Assembly (NCBI GenBank): GCA_001023535.1
Contig: CP011020.1
Span: 3,299,734 to 3,363,733 of the forward strand
Direction: 5' to 3'
Source: Pseudomonas chlororaphis
GTDB lineage: Bacteria > Pseudomonadota > Gammaproteobacteria > Pseudomonadales > Pseudomonadaceae
DNA length: 64,000 nucleotides
The position numbers and the translations under genes are program-made. Under the pieces are notes generated by a model. It searched no databases and was not told the DNA's origin. It worked only from the letters and a program-made list of their open reading frames with translations. Shown here piece by piece: positions 19,670 to 29,001 of the stretch; position 1 is the first letter of the stretch; each line of letters opens with the position of its first letter.

Positions 19670-19972
19670 ATGCGTCTGAATACCTTGCTCGCAGCCGTCG
19701 CCCCCCTTGTCCTGCTGCTTCCGCTGTCCGCCCATGCCGACTGGCCCAAGGGCGAGCGCGACAAATACATGGCCCAGTGCACCCAAGCGGCTACACCACA
19801 GATCGGAGAAGCGGCGGCCAAATCCCATTGTGCGTGCGGCGCCGATGCGATCAAGTCCTACCCGGCCGCCGATATCCAGGCCCTGATGGACAACAAGGCA
19901 CCCGAGGCCCTGCAACGCAAAGCCCTCGGTGAAATCGCCAAATGCAAGGCCCAGGCTCCGGCGAAAAAGTGA
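19670..19972 (+). CDS. small secreted protein of unknown function
   Basis: 100 residues starting at ATG 19670 (AAGGAG at 19654-19659). Signal peptide about 1-23 (LLAAVAPLVLLLPLSAHA), then an acidic/basic helical domain with four cysteines (QCTQAA, HCACGADAIKSY, KCKAQ) that could form two disulfides. The pattern resembles small periplasmic helical proteins conserved in Pseudomonas. I cannot assign a function. Confidence 0.8.
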   Translation: MRLNTLLAAVAPLVLLLPLSAHADWPKGERDKYMAQCTQAATPQIGEAAAKSHCACGADAIKSYPAADIQALMDNKAPEALQRKALGEIAKCKAQAPAKK

Positions 19973-19976
19973 GCCA

Positions 19977-20052
19977 GGCAGGCTTTTGAGGTGACCCTGA
20001 ATCGATAAAACCTGCCGAATCAGCCTTTTTTCCGACGATTAACGCAGGTTTT
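19977..20052 (+). promoter_or_regulatory. overlapping inverted repeats downstream of the secreted-protein gene
   Basis: GGCAGGCTTTT (19977-19987) can pair with AAAACCTGCC (20007-20016), which can instead pair with GCAGGTTTT (20044-20052); a T7 run follows the last arm. This may be a terminator with two alternative folds. The remainder up to 20261 is the long leader of the cold-shock gene. Confidence 0.35.
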
Positions 20053-20261
20053 ACAGCTTTTTTTATCGCCTTTACTTTCCGCTGACAGCCTTTAAAACCG
20101 GGGCTTCCAGCGTGTTCAGACGGTAAAGAAAACACGACTGATTGGCAAACAGCGCCTGCGGGGGGCTCCCAAATCGAACATTTCGACTATGATACCCAGG
20201 TGTGCCCAGTTGGCCTGAGCAGCACAGTACACTGAAAATATATGTTTCTTGGAGATACACC

Positions 20262-20474
20262 ATGTCTAATCGCCAAACCGGCACCGTTAAATGGTTCAAC
20301 GATGAAAAAGGCTTCGGCTTCATCACTCCTACAGGTGGCGGTGACGACCTGTTCGTACACTTCAAAGCTATCGAAAGCGACGGTTTCAAGAGCCTGAAAG
20401 AAGGCCAAACCGTTTCCTTCGTGGCTGAGAAAGGCCAAAAGGGTATGCAAGCTGCACAGGTTCGCGGAGAGTAA
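20262..20474 (+). CDS. cold-shock domain protein (CspA family)
   Basis: 70 residues: one OB-fold with RNP1 KGFGFI and RNP2 DLFVHF, ending AAQVRGE. Binds single-stranded RNA/DNA and melts mRNA structure. The ATG at 20262 is preceded by TTGGAG. The upstream 200 bp are AT-richer than the neighbourhood and likely form a long 5' UTR. A strong terminator follows. Confidence 0.96.
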   Translation: MSNRQTGTVKWFNDEKGFGFITPTGGGDDLFVHFKAIESDGFKSLKEGQTVSFVAEKGQKGMQAAQVRGE

Positions 20475-20488
20475 TTTCTCGGCGCGCT

Positions 20489-20519
20489 AAAAAACCCCGT
20501 CCATGTGACGGGGTTTTTT
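20489..20519 (+). terminator. terminator of the cold-shock gene
   Basis: Perfect 13-bp arms AAAAAACCCCGTC (20489-20501) and GACGGGGTTTTTT (20507-20519), 5-nt loop. A-run and T-run make it active in both directions, so it also serves the convergent lipoprotein gene. Confidence 0.92.
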
Positions 20520-20542
20520 ATGGGCGGCGGTAAACCTTACGC

Positions 20543-20857
20543 TTAGCCGCAGTTGACTCGATTGACCACCAGCTTGGCATCGGTCGTGAGGTTCAGCCGA
20601 TCGGAACGGTACTCGAGCGTCACCATGTCATTGGGCTTGAGGATGCGAGCGTTCTGCGCTCCGGCGCGCGTACGGGCCTGCTCCAGCAATTGCGGCGAGG
20701 CCTGCTTGCCAATGGCGAATTCGGCGCCTTTTGCGTCGCAGCGGCCGTTACCGGCGTCGGTGGCCACTGGATCGGGGGTCGACTCGGATGTGCTGCTGCA
20801 ACCGCTCAAGAGCGCAACGACCAGCACAGTACTCAATGACGCAAGCTTCCAAGGCAT
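20543..20857 (-). CDS. I78-family peptidase inhibitor lipoprotein
   Basis: 104 residues from ATG 20857 (AAGGAGG upstream). Lipoprotein signal MPWKLASLSTVLVVALLSGC with the lipobox cysteine at residue 20, a short Ser/Thr/Pro linker, then the I78 inhibitor fold: CDAKGAEFAIGKQASPQL, GAQNARILKPNDMVTLEYRSDRLNL and a final VNCG, the two cysteines likely bonded. Members inhibit serine peptidases; here it probably protects the envelope. The longer frame in front of the ATG has no support. Confidence 0.85.
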   Translation of the reverse strand: MPWKLASLSTVLVVALLSGCSSTSESTPDPVATDAGNGRCDAKGAEFAIGKQASPQLLEQARTRAGAQNARILKPNDMVTLEYRSDRLNLTTDAKLVVNRVNCG

Positions 20858-21019
20858 GAAGCCTCCTTTCTTGATAAATAAACAGAGAACGTGCGACAGC
20901 CTAAACGGCGCTTTGGTTTCAACACCGGCCCTATCAGCCTGCCACCTGCGAAAAACCGGCAGTTTGCCTGAGGCCAACGCCTCGTTCAGCGCTCAATCGT
21001 GACTGAATATGAACGCCGC

Positions 21020-21325
21020 TCAGTAAACGTCGATGTAATCGAAGGGTGGATTCGGCCAGTTGTCTTTCAGCGCGTTATAGATCTGCATCACCCAGACCTC
21101 ATCGCTGGCGGCGACCCGCCCCACGTAGCCGGAACCTTTCGCCCAGGTCTCGAGGCGGAACAGCAAGCCACCGATATCGGTGCCACCGACCACACCCGAC
21201 GACAGGTAGGCGATGCCCTCCCGGGTCACACGCAGCTGGGTATGCTCATCATCGCTGGCTGAGGCTAGCAATTGGCGAACCGCCTCCAAGGTCAGGCCGC
21301 CTGGCGCGTTCAAATCGATCTGCAC
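21020..21325 (-). CDS. conserved hypothetical protein
   Basis: 101 residues from the GTG at 21325, preceded by GGGAGAG. The protein starts MQIDLNAPGGLTLEAVRQLLASASDDEHTQLRVTREGIAYLSS and ends DYIDVY; it looks like a compact soluble alpha/beta protein with no signal peptide. No catalytic motif is visible. The longer frame upstream of the GTG reads as non-coding. Function unknown. Confidence 0.75.
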   Translation of the reverse strand: MQIDLNAPGGLTLEAVRQLLASASDDEHTQLRVTREGIAYLSSGVVGGTDIGGLLFRLETWAKGSGYVGRVAASDEVWVMQIYNALKDNWPNPPFDYIDVY

Positions 21326-21454
21326 TGCAGCTCTCCCTGAAAGAATCAAAGGCCAAGTGTCGCACAGCCCTCCCCTGATGCCTAAGTCGCAGTGCCAAAC
21401 CCCGGGCAAAAATGTTTAACTCAGCCCACAGCCCTCCAACGCGCGAGCATCACC

Positions 21455-21652
21455 ATGAGCACCCTCAGCATCGAAGCCACCATCAAGGCCAAATGGTCGG
21501 AGGGCCACAGTTCCTATAGCCCGAGCAGCCCGGAAGAGCTGGCGATCATCGGCATAGAACTGTTGGTGAAGGAGTTGGGGACGGAAGTCGCCCGCGGCTT
21601 TATCCAGCAGGCATTCGAGCGCTATCCAAGCCTGATCGATGCGGTGGATTGA
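21455..21652 (+). CDS. small conserved hypothetical protein
   Basis: 65 residues from ATG 21455. Acidic, with one predicted long helix (SPEELAIIGIELLVKELGTEVARGFIQQAFERYP). No signal or membrane segment. The ribosome site is weak (GCGCGAG). Convergent with the nucleoside hydrolase gene. Confidence 0.6.
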   Translation: MSTLSIEATIKAKWSEGHSSYSPSSPEELAIIGIELLVKELGTEVARGFIQQAFERYPSLIDAVD

Positions 21653-21712
21653 GGCGACATGAACAACCCGTGGGAGCCGAACGGGCCCCACAGGTCTGTT
21701 GCTTGGGACCGC

Positions 21713-22741
21713 TTACTTGAGCCGCGCCAGGCGCTCGGTCAGCAGGTCGAAAAAGCCCTGGGCATCACCGTTCTCGACCCAGAAGGCGTTCTTCGGCGCT
21801 TTCAGGCCATCGTACCAATCGACGATGGTCTGGCCGAACGTCGGGCCCTCGCGACTGTCGACCACGACATTGACCGAACGACCGGTGAACAGTTGTGGCT
21901 TGAGCAGGTAGGCAATCACCGTCGCATCATGCACCGGGCCGCCTGTCAGGCCGTAGTGTTCCATGTCGCCCTTGATGTATTCGTTGAGGATGTCGCCGAC
22001 CAGTTTGCTGGCATTGTTGTTGACCGCCGCGATCTGCTTCAGGCGCGCTTCGCTGGTGAGCATCTTGTGGGTCACGTCCAGCGGCAGGTACGTCAGTTTC
22101 ACCCCGCTCTTGGCCACCACTTCGGCCGCTTGGGGATCGGCGAACAGGTTGAACTCAGCCACCGGCGTGATGTTGCCGCCGTTGAAGTGCGCGCCGCCCA
22201 TGATCACCACTTCCTTGATGCCCTGGACAATGTCGGGCTCCTGGACCAGCGCCAACGCCAGGTTGGTCTGCGGACCGAGCATGGCAATGGTGATGCTATG
22301 GGGTTTGGCGGCCTTGAGGGTGTCGATCAGGTAGTTGACGGCGTTGCCCTTGGCCAGGCCTTTCTTCGGCTCGTGCACGGTGACGCCCGACAGGCCTTCC
22401 TTGCCATGGATGTTCTCGGCGTAGATCGGCGTACGCATCAGCGGCTTCGGCGCCCCGGCATAGACCGGCACCTCTTCGCGCCCTGCCCATTCCCGCGCCA
22501 GGCGAGCGTTGCGCGAGGTCTTGTCCAGGCGCACATTGCCGGCGACGGTGGTCAGGGCGCGGATGTTCAGTTCCTCCGGCGAAGCCAGGGCGAACAACAG
22601 CGCCACCACGTCATCGGCGCCAGGATCGGTGTCGATGATCAAGTCGATTTTTTCCGCCGCGTGGGCGCTCGTAGCGGTGATCAGGGACAAAAGCAGCAGG
22701 CTCCGGAACAGGTGATGCATTTTCTGAGCATAGCGGTGCAT
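21713..22741 (-). CDS. exported inosine/uridine-preferring nucleoside hydrolase
   Basis: 342 residues from ATG 22741 (AAGGAG upstream). Signal peptide about 1-28 (LFRSLLLLSLITATSAHA) then the calcium-binding N-terminal motif DTDPGADDVVALL, the core segment MLGPQTNLALAL and VVIMGGAHFNGGNITPVAEFN. It cleaves ribonucleosides into base and ribose. The export signal and position as last gene of the ribose operon imply that nucleosides are split in the periplasm and the ribose is taken up by RbsABC. Starts 45 bp after rbsD. Confidence 0.9.
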   Translation of the reverse strand: MHRYAQKMHHLFRSLLLLSLITATSAHAAEKIDLIIDTDPGADDVVALLFALASPEELNIRALTTVAGNVRLDKTSRNARLAREWAGREEVPVYAGAPKPLMRTPIYAENIHGKEGLSGVTVHEPKKGLAKGNAVNYLIDTLKAAKPHSITIAMLGPQTNLALALVQEPDIVQGIKEVVIMGGAHFNGGNITPVAEFNLFADPQAAEVVAKSGVKLTYLPLDVTHKMLTSEARLKQIAAVNNNASKLVGDILNEYIKGDMEHYGLTGGPVHDATVIAYLLKPQLFTGRSVNVVVDSREGPTFGQTIVDWYDGLKAPKNAFWVENGDAQGFFDLLTERLARLK

Positions 22742-22785
22742 GGCGCACTCCTTGTGCAAGGTTGAAAGAACACGACAACGACGGG

Positions 22786-23190
22786 TTAGAACGTGACCCC
22801 AGCGATCAGCACGATGTTGCAGTACGGAGAGCATTCTCCTGTGCGAATGATCGCCCGAGCCTGTCGGCTAAGAATCTTGAACTGCTCGTGGCTGACCATC
22901 GTCCGCGTGCCCAGCGCACCCTCGGCCTGCAGGGCATCCAGTGTCGTCAGGGCCGCGGGTTGCTTCTCGAGGATTTCTTCGGCCAGGACATGGCTTTCCA
23001 CCTGCATCTCACTGAGCACCACTTTCAGGGTGCTGACAAAATCAGGAATGCCATGGGTCAACGCCAGGTCGATCAACTCGACGCCTGGCGGCACCGGCAG
23101 GCCGGCATCGCCGATCACCACTTTGTCGCCATGACCCAGCGAAGCGATCAGTCGCGACAGTGCCACATTCAACAACGGAGTCTTTTTCAT
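22786..23190 (-). CDS. rbsD: D-ribose pyranase
   Basis: 134 residues, full length. Contains [17 protein letters not shown] with the catalytic histidine and the C-terminal [12 protein letters not shown]. Interconverts beta-pyranose and beta-furanose ribose so that RbsK can phosphorylate it. Overlaps the rbsK stop by 4 bp. Confidence 0.96.
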   Translation of the reverse strand: MKKTPLLNVALSRLIASLGHGDKVVIGDAGLPVPPGVELIDLALTHGIPDFVSTLKVVLSEMQVESHVLAEEILEKQPAALTTLDALQAEGALGTRTMVSHEQFKILSRQARAIIRTGECSPYCNIVLIAGVTF

Positions 23191-24101
23191 GCCTTGAACG
23201 CCTGTACTTCCTGCAAGGTGGGGATAGAGGGCTGCGCGCCCGCGCGGGTGACCGACAGCGCGGCGGCAACCTGGCCGAAACGAATCGCCTCGACCTCGCT
23301 TTTGCCGCTCGCCAGGGCGGCGGCGAAACCACCGACAAAGGTATCGCCTGCCGCCGTGGTGTCCACTGCCTTGACCCGGGGCGCCGGGAAATGCTCGAAG
23401 CTGCTGCCGTTGGCGAACATCAGGCCCTGGGCCCCCAGGGTCACGATCACCTTGCCGGCGCCCGCACTCATCAACTGCGTCGCGGCGGCTTCGGCGGTGT
23501 CCAGGGAGTCCACCGCCAACCCGCTGAGGACCGCGGCTTCGCTTTCATTGGGGATGAGGTAATCGACGTAGCCGTACCAGTGGGCCGGCAACGCATGGGA
23601 CGCCGGTGCCGGGTTGAGAATGACGATTTTGCCCAGTTCGCGGCCACGCTTGAGGGCGTGCCCCACGGTGGCGTCCGGCACTTCGAGCTGGCAGATGATC
23701 ACATCGGCGCCTTGCAGCACCTCATCGACGCTGTCCAGCACGGCGGGAGTCAGCGCACCGTTGGCACCGGCCACGATCACGATCGCATTCTGGCTGTTGT
23801 CATCGACCACGATCAGGGCCACGCCACTGGAGCCTTCCACGACACCGACCGCCTGGCAATCGATCCCCTCGTCCAGCAGTGCTCCACGCAATTGCTGGCC
23901 GTAGGCATCGCTGCCCACGCACCCGACCATGGCCACCTGCGCGCCCAGGCGCGCGGCCGCCACCGCTTGGTTGGCGCCCTTGCCGCCGGGGATGGTGGAG
24001 AACGACTGGCCGATCAGCGTTTCACCGCCACGGGGCAGGCGCGGTGCCCGGGTGACCAGGTCCATGTTCAGGCTGCCTATTACCACTACTTTTGCTGGCA
24101 T
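23187..24101 (-). CDS. rbsK: ribokinase
   Basis: 304 residues. PfkB family: N-terminal signature [18 protein letters not shown] and C-terminal anion-hole signature [17 protein letters not shown] with catalytic aspartate. Forms ribose 5-phosphate with ATP. Twenty-three bp after rbsR and 4 bp overlapping rbsD. Confidence 0.97.
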   Translation of the reverse strand: MPAKVVVIGSLNMDLVTRAPRLPRGGETLIGQSFSTIPGGKGANQAVAAARLGAQVAMVGCVGSDAYGQQLRGALLDEGIDCQAVGVVEGSSGVALIVVDDNSQNAIVIVAGANGALTPAVLDSVDEVLQGADVIICQLEVPDATVGHALKRGRELGKIVILNPAPASHALPAHWYGYVDYLIPNESEAAVLSGLAVDSLDTAEAAATQLMSAGAGKVIVTLGAQGLMFANGSSFEHFPAPRVKAVDTTAAGDTFVGGFAAALASGKSEVEAIRFGQVAAALSVTRAGAQPSIPTLQEVQAFKA

Positions 24102-24124
24102 ACATCAGTACTCATCAATTCGGT

Positions 24125-25144
24125 TCAGCGGTATTGGGCGAATGTGCCGGACAGCGGCGCAGTCGACTCTCGCAAGACAATGCTGGGCGTCACGATCCGC
24201 TGGTCAGTGGCGAGGCCCGGCGTCGCGATGCGGCGCAGCAGCACCTCGGCGGCCATTTCGCCCAGTTGCAGGATCGACTGCCCGACCGTGGTCAACGCCG
24301 GGTAGACGTAGCGGCTCATCTGGATGTCATCGAAACCGATCACCGACAATTCGCTGGGCACGCGCACGTTGCGCTCAGCGGCGGCGCGCAGCACGCCGAT
24401 GCCGATCATGTCGTTGGCCGCGAAGATCGCGCTGGGCGGCTGCCGGTCAAGCAGTTCGGCGGCGGCACGGTAGCCACCGGTGCTGGTGAAATCGCTTTCA
24501 AGCATGTGTTCGACCGGCCGTTCGATCCCCGCCTCTTCCAGCGCCCGGCAGTAACCCGCCAGGCGCATCTGCGCCACACTGGTGTCGGCCGGCCCGCCGA
24601 TGAAGGCGATGTCCCGGTGGCCCAGTTCCAGCAGGTGGCGGGTCGCCAGGTACGCGCCGAACTCATGATCGATGCGCACCAGGTCGGCGTCGATGCCGTC
24701 GAGCCCACGGTCGACGATCACCATGGGTGTACGCACCCCAGTTAAGCCTTCCACCAGGCCGACATCGCCGCCGGCCGAGGCGACGATCAGGCCGTCGATG
24801 CGTTTTTCCAGCAGCACCCGCAGGTAACTGCGCTGCTTGTCCGGGTTGTCGTCGGAATTGCACAGGATCACGCAGTAACCGTTGCGCTCACAGTAATCCT
24901 CGATGCCCCGGGCCAGCTCGGCGAAATAAGGGTTGAGGCTGTTGGGCACCAGCAGGCCGATGGTCGCGGTGGTCTTGGCCTTGAGCGAACGGGCCACCGC
25001 GCTGGGCACATAGTCCAGGCGCTCGATGGCCGCCTCGACCTTGCGCCGCACCTCCTCACTGACCGGCCGCGTCTTGTTCACCACGTGGGACACGGTCGTG
25101 TAGGAGATCCCCGCGAGCGCCGCCACATCCTTGATCGTTGCCAT
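24125..25144 (-). CDS. rbsR: LacI-family ribose operon repressor
   Basis: 339 residues. N-terminal LacI headpiece MATIKDVAALAGISYTTVSHVVNKTRPVS, hinge helix, and periplasmic-binding-like ribose sensor domain (about 60-335). Lies 3 bp after rbsC within the operon. Its operator is predicted as the palindrome at 28742-28755 upstream of rbsB. Confidence 0.93.
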   Translation of the reverse strand: MATIKDVAALAGISYTTVSHVVNKTRPVSEEVRRKVEAAIERLDYVPSAVARSLKAKTTATIGLLVPNSLNPYFAELARGIEDYCERNGYCVILCNSDDNPDKQRSYLRVLLEKRIDGLIVASAGGDVGLVEGLTGVRTPMVIVDRGLDGIDADLVRIDHEFGAYLATRHLLELGHRDIAFIGGPADTSVAQMRLAGYCRALEEAGIERPVEHMLESDFTSTGGYRAAAELLDRQPPSAIFAANDMIGIGVLRAAAERNVRVPSELSVIGFDDIQMSRYVYPALTTVGQSILQLGEMAAEVLLRRIATPGLATDQRIVTPSIVLRESTAPLSGTFAQYR

Positions 25145-25147
25145 GGT

Positions 25148-26125
25148 TCAGCCTCGCCGACTGGCGCGATGGCTGCGGTAGGTATCGAGCACGACCGCCA
25201 CCACGATCACCGCACCGGTGATGATGCGCTTGGTCGGCTCGCTGGCGCCGATCTGCGCCAGGCCTGCCGCGAGCACCGAGATGATCAGCACGCCAAAGAA
25301 GGTGCTGATGACCGAGCCACGCCCGCCCATCAGACTGGTGCCGCCGATCACCACCGCCGCGATCACCTGCAATTCGAGCCCGGAACCGGCGTTCGGGTCT
25401 GCGGCTTCCAGGCGCGAAATCTGGAACAGCGCCGCAACACCCGCAAGCAGGCCCATGAGGCTGAACACCAGAATCTTGTACGGCTTTGGATTGATGCCCG
25501 CCAGGCGCACGGCCTCTTCGTTGGTGCCGATGCCGATCAGGTAGCGACCGAACACCGTGCGGGTCAACACGGCCTGGGCAATGAAGATCACCAGCAAGGC
25601 GATGATGAACGAAGGGGAAATGCCGAAGGCAATCGGGTTGGACAGCCAGGCGAAGGAATCGCCGATGTAGGCGGTTCGCGAGCCGGTCATCTGGTACGCC
25701 AGGCCCCGGGCCATTTCCAGCACGCCGAGGGAGACGATGAACGACGGGATCCGCCATGCCACGGTAATCGAGCCGGTGACCGTGCCCGCCAGCGCCGCCA
25801 CGGCCATGCCGAGCAAGGCCGACGGCCAGACGCTCCAGCCCCAGCCGAGGACGGCCACGCTGACGGTCGAGGCCGCCAGCGCCAGCACCGACCCCACCGA
25901 CAGGTCGATGCCGCCGATAATCAAAATGAACGTCATGCCGACCGCCAGCACCATGAGGTCGGGAATCTGGTTAGCCAGGGTACTGAAGGTGTCGTACGAC
26001 AGGAAATGGCTGCTCAGGGTCGAGAACAGCGCGACCATCGCCAGCAACGCGCCGGCCAGGCCCAGGTAAGTGCCCAGGCCATAGAAGTTGCCACTCGATT
26101 TACCGACGGCGGATACGGTTTTCAT
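25148..26125 (-). CDS. rbsC: ribose ABC transporter permease
   Basis: 325 residues, hydrophobic, about 8-10 membrane segments. The family segment GGIDLSVGSVLALAASTVSV and the C-terminal GGTSLMGGRGSVISTFFGVLII are diagnostic of sugar permeases of the RbsC/XylH type. Start overlaps rbsA stop by 4 bp (ATGA). Confidence 0.96.
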   Translation of the reverse strand: MKTVSAVGKSSGNFYGLGTYLGLAGALLAMVALFSTLSSHFLSYDTFSTLANQIPDLMVLAVGMTFILIIGGIDLSVGSVLALAASTVSVAVLGWGWSVWPSALLGMAVAALAGTVTGSITVAWRIPSFIVSLGVLEMARGLAYQMTGSRTAYIGDSFAWLSNPIAFGISPSFIIALLVIFIAQAVLTRTVFGRYLIGIGTNEEAVRLAGINPKPYKILVFSLMGLLAGVAALFQISRLEAADPNAGSGLELQVIAAVVIGGTSLMGGRGSVISTFFGVLIISVLAAGLAQIGASEPTKRIITGAVIVVAVVLDTYRSHRASRRG

Positions 26126-27675
26126 GAGAGTTCCCTAGGCGCTGCCTCGTTGAGCAACGCATCACGTTTCTGGTAGCCGGCGAACGCGGCCGCCAGCAAG
26201 TCATCCTGGGTCCAGCTGTCGCGCTCGAAGGTGTCGATCAGGCGCCCGGCGGAGAGCACGCCGATCCGGTCGCAGATCAGCATCAGCTCGCGCAGGTCAC
26301 TGGACACCACGACCAGCGCCTTGCCCTGGCGAGTCAGTTCACCGAGCAACGCATAAATGTCGAACTTGGCACCCACGTCGATGCCACGGGTTGGCTCGTC
26401 GAACAGCAGCACCGAACAGTCGCGTTCGAGCCAGCGGCCGATCACCACCTTCTGTTGATTGCCGCCCGACAGCTCGGACACCAATTGCGTGGGGCTGGAA
26501 CTGCGGATGCGCATGGCATCGATCTGCCGCTGCGCAAGGCTCAGCTCTGCATCGCCATTGACGACGCCGGCACTGGAAATCTCCGGCATGTTGCCCAGCG
26601 CGATGTTGGCGGCGATGGATTGAGTCAGCAACAGGCCTTCGCCCTTGCGGTCTTCGGTGATCAGCGCGATACCGTGGGCCACCGCATCGGCCGGGGAGCG
26701 AATGCTCACCGCCTTGGCTGGCGAACCCAGCGCCACGCTGCCGCTGTCGGCGGTATCGGCACCGAAGATCAACCGCAACAGCTCGGTACGCCCGGCCCCG
26801 ATCAGGCCGGAGATGCCGAAGATCTCGCCGCTGCGCACTTCGAAGGACACATCGCGGACTTTGTCGGAACGGGTCAGGCCCTTGACCGTCAGCGCCGGCG
26901 CACCGATCTGGCGGGGGCCCAGGTCGATATGCTCGCCCAGCTCCCGGCCGACCATCAGGGTCACCAGTTGCTCACTGTTGTAGTTGGCCATCGGCTCGAC
27001 GCAGACCAGGTTGCCGTCACGCAACACCGCGATGCGCTGGGCCACCCGTGCCAGTTCTTCGAGGCGATGGGAAATGTAGATGATCGACACGCCCCGAGCC
27101 TGCAGGCGGGTGATCTGTTCGAACAGCATCTCGACTTCCCGCGCCGTCAGCATGGCGGTCGGCTCATCGAGAATCAGCACACGGCAATCGCCGATCAGGT
27201 TGCGGGCGATCTCGACCATCTGCTGGTGGCCGATGCCCAACTCACCCACCGGCGTGTCCGGATCGATCGCATCAAGCCCCACTTGGGCCATGGCCTCGAT
27301 GGCTGCCTTGCGCAATTGCTTGCGGCTGATCCAGCCACCGCAACTGGGCAAATTGTCGAGAAACAGGTTCTCCGCCACGGAAAGGGTCGGCAGCAGGTTG
27401 AGCTCCTGCATCACCATGCGTACGCCCAACTCTTCCGCCTGGGTACGGCTGCCGGGACGATAGTCCTGCCCCAGAAATTGCATCTGCCCGGTCGTCGGCG
27501 TCACCAGCCCGCCGATGATCTTGGACAAGGTGCTTTTGCCGGCGCCATTTTCACCGGTCAGCGCCAACACTTCCCCGCGCATCAACGTCAGGTCGATGCC
27601 GGTCAGTACTGGCTGGGCATAGGTTTTACCGATGCCGCTGACAGACAGGACAGCGTTCGGGTCAAAAACGGACAT
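26122..27675 (-). CDS. rbsA: ribose ABC transporter ATP-binding protein
   Basis: 517 residues: two ABC cassettes in one chain. The first has Walker A GENGAGKST, signature LGIGHQQMVEIARNLIG and Walker B CRVLILDEPTA. The second has a degenerate Walker A (GLIGAGRTEL), signature LSGGNQQKVVIGRWL and Walker B VLLFDEPTRGID. Energises ribose uptake with RbsB and RbsC. Confidence 0.97.
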   Translation of the reverse strand: MSVFDPNAVLSVSGIGKTYAQPVLTGIDLTLMRGEVLALTGENGAGKSTLSKIIGGLVTPTTGQMQFLGQDYRPGSRTQAEELGVRMVMQELNLLPTLSVAENLFLDNLPSCGGWISRKQLRKAAIEAMAQVGLDAIDPDTPVGELGIGHQQMVEIARNLIGDCRVLILDEPTAMLTAREVEMLFEQITRLQARGVSIIYISHRLEELARVAQRIAVLRDGNLVCVEPMANYNSEQLVTLMVGRELGEHIDLGPRQIGAPALTVKGLTRSDKVRDVSFEVRSGEIFGISGLIGAGRTELLRLIFGADTADSGSVALGSPAKAVSIRSPADAVAHGIALITEDRKGEGLLLTQSIAANIALGNMPEISSAGVVNGDAELSLAQRQIDAMRIRSSSPTQLVSELSGGNQQKVVIGRWLERDCSVLLFDEPTRGIDVGAKFDIYALLGELTRQGKALVVVSSDLRELMLICDRIGVLSAGRLIDTFERDSWTQDDLLAAAFAGYQKRDALLNEAAPRELS

Positions 27676-27731
27676 AAAGACTCTCCATGCGCTCGCCCGG
27701 ATGGGCGAGCACCGCTACATCGCCAGGATGA

Positions 27732-28688
27732 TTACTTCGTAACCAGCTCGACCGGCGTTTCGATCACGCCATTGGCACCGCTGTCGACTTTCTCGCCCTT
27801 GAGCATCTTCAGGGCCGTCTCGATGCCGAACACCGCCTGCTTGGCAGCGAACTGGTCGGCCGTGGCCAGGACGCGACCGTCCTTGAGCATCGGCTTGATG
27901 GCATTGATGTTGTCGTAGCCGACCACTTGGACCTTGCCCGCCTTGCCCGCCGCGCGCACGGCCGAGACGGCGCCGACCGCCATGCTGTCGTTGCCGGCCA
28001 GCAGCGCCTTGATGTCCGGGTATTCGCTGAGCATCGAAGCGGCCACCTGGTTGCCCTTGTTGATTTCCCAGTCGCCCGATTGCAGTGACACGACCTTGAT
28101 CTGCGCCGCTTCCATCGCGTCCTTGAAGCCTGCGGTGCGCGCCTGGGCGTTGGTGGTGGTGGAAACACCTTCGATGATGCCGACTTCGTCACCGGCCTTG
28201 AGCTGCTTGGCCAGGTATTCACCGACCAGGCGGGCGCCCTTGCGGTTGTCCGGGCCTACGAACGGCACGTTGATGTTCTTGCTCTTGACCACGGCGGGGT
28301 CGAGTTGGTTATCGATGTTGATGACGGTGATACCGGCGTCGACGGCTTTCTTGATCACCGGCACCATCGCCTTGGAATCGGCGGGTGCGATGACCAGTGC
28401 ATCGACCTTGGACACGATCATCTGCTCGACGATACGGATCTGGTTGGCTGTGTCGGTTTCATCCTTGATCCCGTTGGAGATCAACTCGAAATCGGCGGAG
28501 TGTTCCTTCTGATAGGCCTTGGCGCCGTCTTCCATGGTGAGGAAGAACTCGTTGGCCAGGGATTTCATGACCAAAGCGACCTTGGGTTTTTCAGCGGTCT
28601 GGGCAAATGCCGAGGAGAGAGGCAGCGCAGCGGATGCGGCCGCGAGCATGGCGACAGCGAGGAGACGTCCAGCGAATGGCAACTTCAT
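27732..28688 (-). CDS. rbsB: ribose ABC transporter substrate-binding protein
   Basis: 318 residues with a signal peptide (about 1-29, LPLSSAFA). Type I periplasmic-binding fold: KVALVMKSLANEFFLTMEDGAKAYQ, APADSKAMVPVIKKAVDAGI and NDSMAVGAVSAVRAAGKAGK. First gene of the operon, separated from rbsA by 56 bp. Confidence 0.95.
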   Translation of the reverse strand: MKLPFAGRLLAVAMLAAASAALPLSSAFAQTAEKPKVALVMKSLANEFFLTMEDGAKAYQKEHSADFELISNGIKDETDTANQIRIVEQMIVSKVDALVIAPADSKAMVPVIKKAVDAGITVINIDNQLDPAVVKSKNINVPFVGPDNRKGARLVGEYLAKQLKAGDEVGIIEGVSTTTNAQARTAGFKDAMEAAQIKVVSLQSGDWEINKGNQVAASMLSEYPDIKALLAGNDSMAVGAVSAVRAAGKAGKVQVVGYDNINAIKPMLKDGRVLATADQFAAKQAVFGIETALKMLKGEKVDSGANGVIETPVELVTK

Positions 28689-28741
28689 GGGTTCACTCCG
28701 ATCTTATGATTATTGTGGGCAAATCATTGCACGGAACGCCG

Positions 28742-28755
28742 CGCAAACGTTTGCG
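28742..28755 (-). promoter_or_regulatory. predicted RbsR operator
   Basis: Perfect 14-bp palindrome CGCAAACGTTTGCG with the central CG step typical of LacI-family sites and close to the E. coli RbsR site. It lies 54 bp before the rbsB start. Confidence 0.8.
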
Positions 28756-28942
28756 TGAAGTGAACTATGGTAAGGGTTTGCTGATTTGTCAACGTCGCGA
28801 TAGGCGCGATCGAGTGCCCGGCCGAGGCCATCGGTTGAAGGTACAGCGGTCGGCTTTATCTGTCGCGTCTGCAAATAAAAATTCTCCTCCTACATCAAAA
28901 CGCCAAAAGCGCTGTCAGACGATTTTCTTGAATTTTAAGTAG

Positions 28943-28983
28943 TTGCGTAAATGCCTACGGTTAAATACTGTATGCACGTACAG
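28943..28983 (+). promoter_or_regulatory. promoter with LexA (SOS) box upstream of the DUF1654-endA pair
   Basis: CTGTATGCACGTACAG at 28968-28983 fits the LexA consensus CTGT-N8-ACAG exactly. A promoter overlaps it: -35 TTGCGT (28943-28948), 17-bp spacer, -10 TACTGT (28966-28971). LexA bound here would block transcription of the downstream pair. The box ends 7 bp before the ribosome site. Confidence 0.75.
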
Positions 28984-29001
28984 CTTAATAAGGATAATCC
29001 T

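Larger units (their letters stand above)
28689..29001. other. divergent control region between rbsB and the DUF1654 gene
   Basis: 313 bp holding two separately listed sites: an RbsR-type palindrome near rbsB and a LexA box with promoter near the DUF1654 gene. The middle (about 28770-28920) shows nothing further that I can support. Confidence 0.7.
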
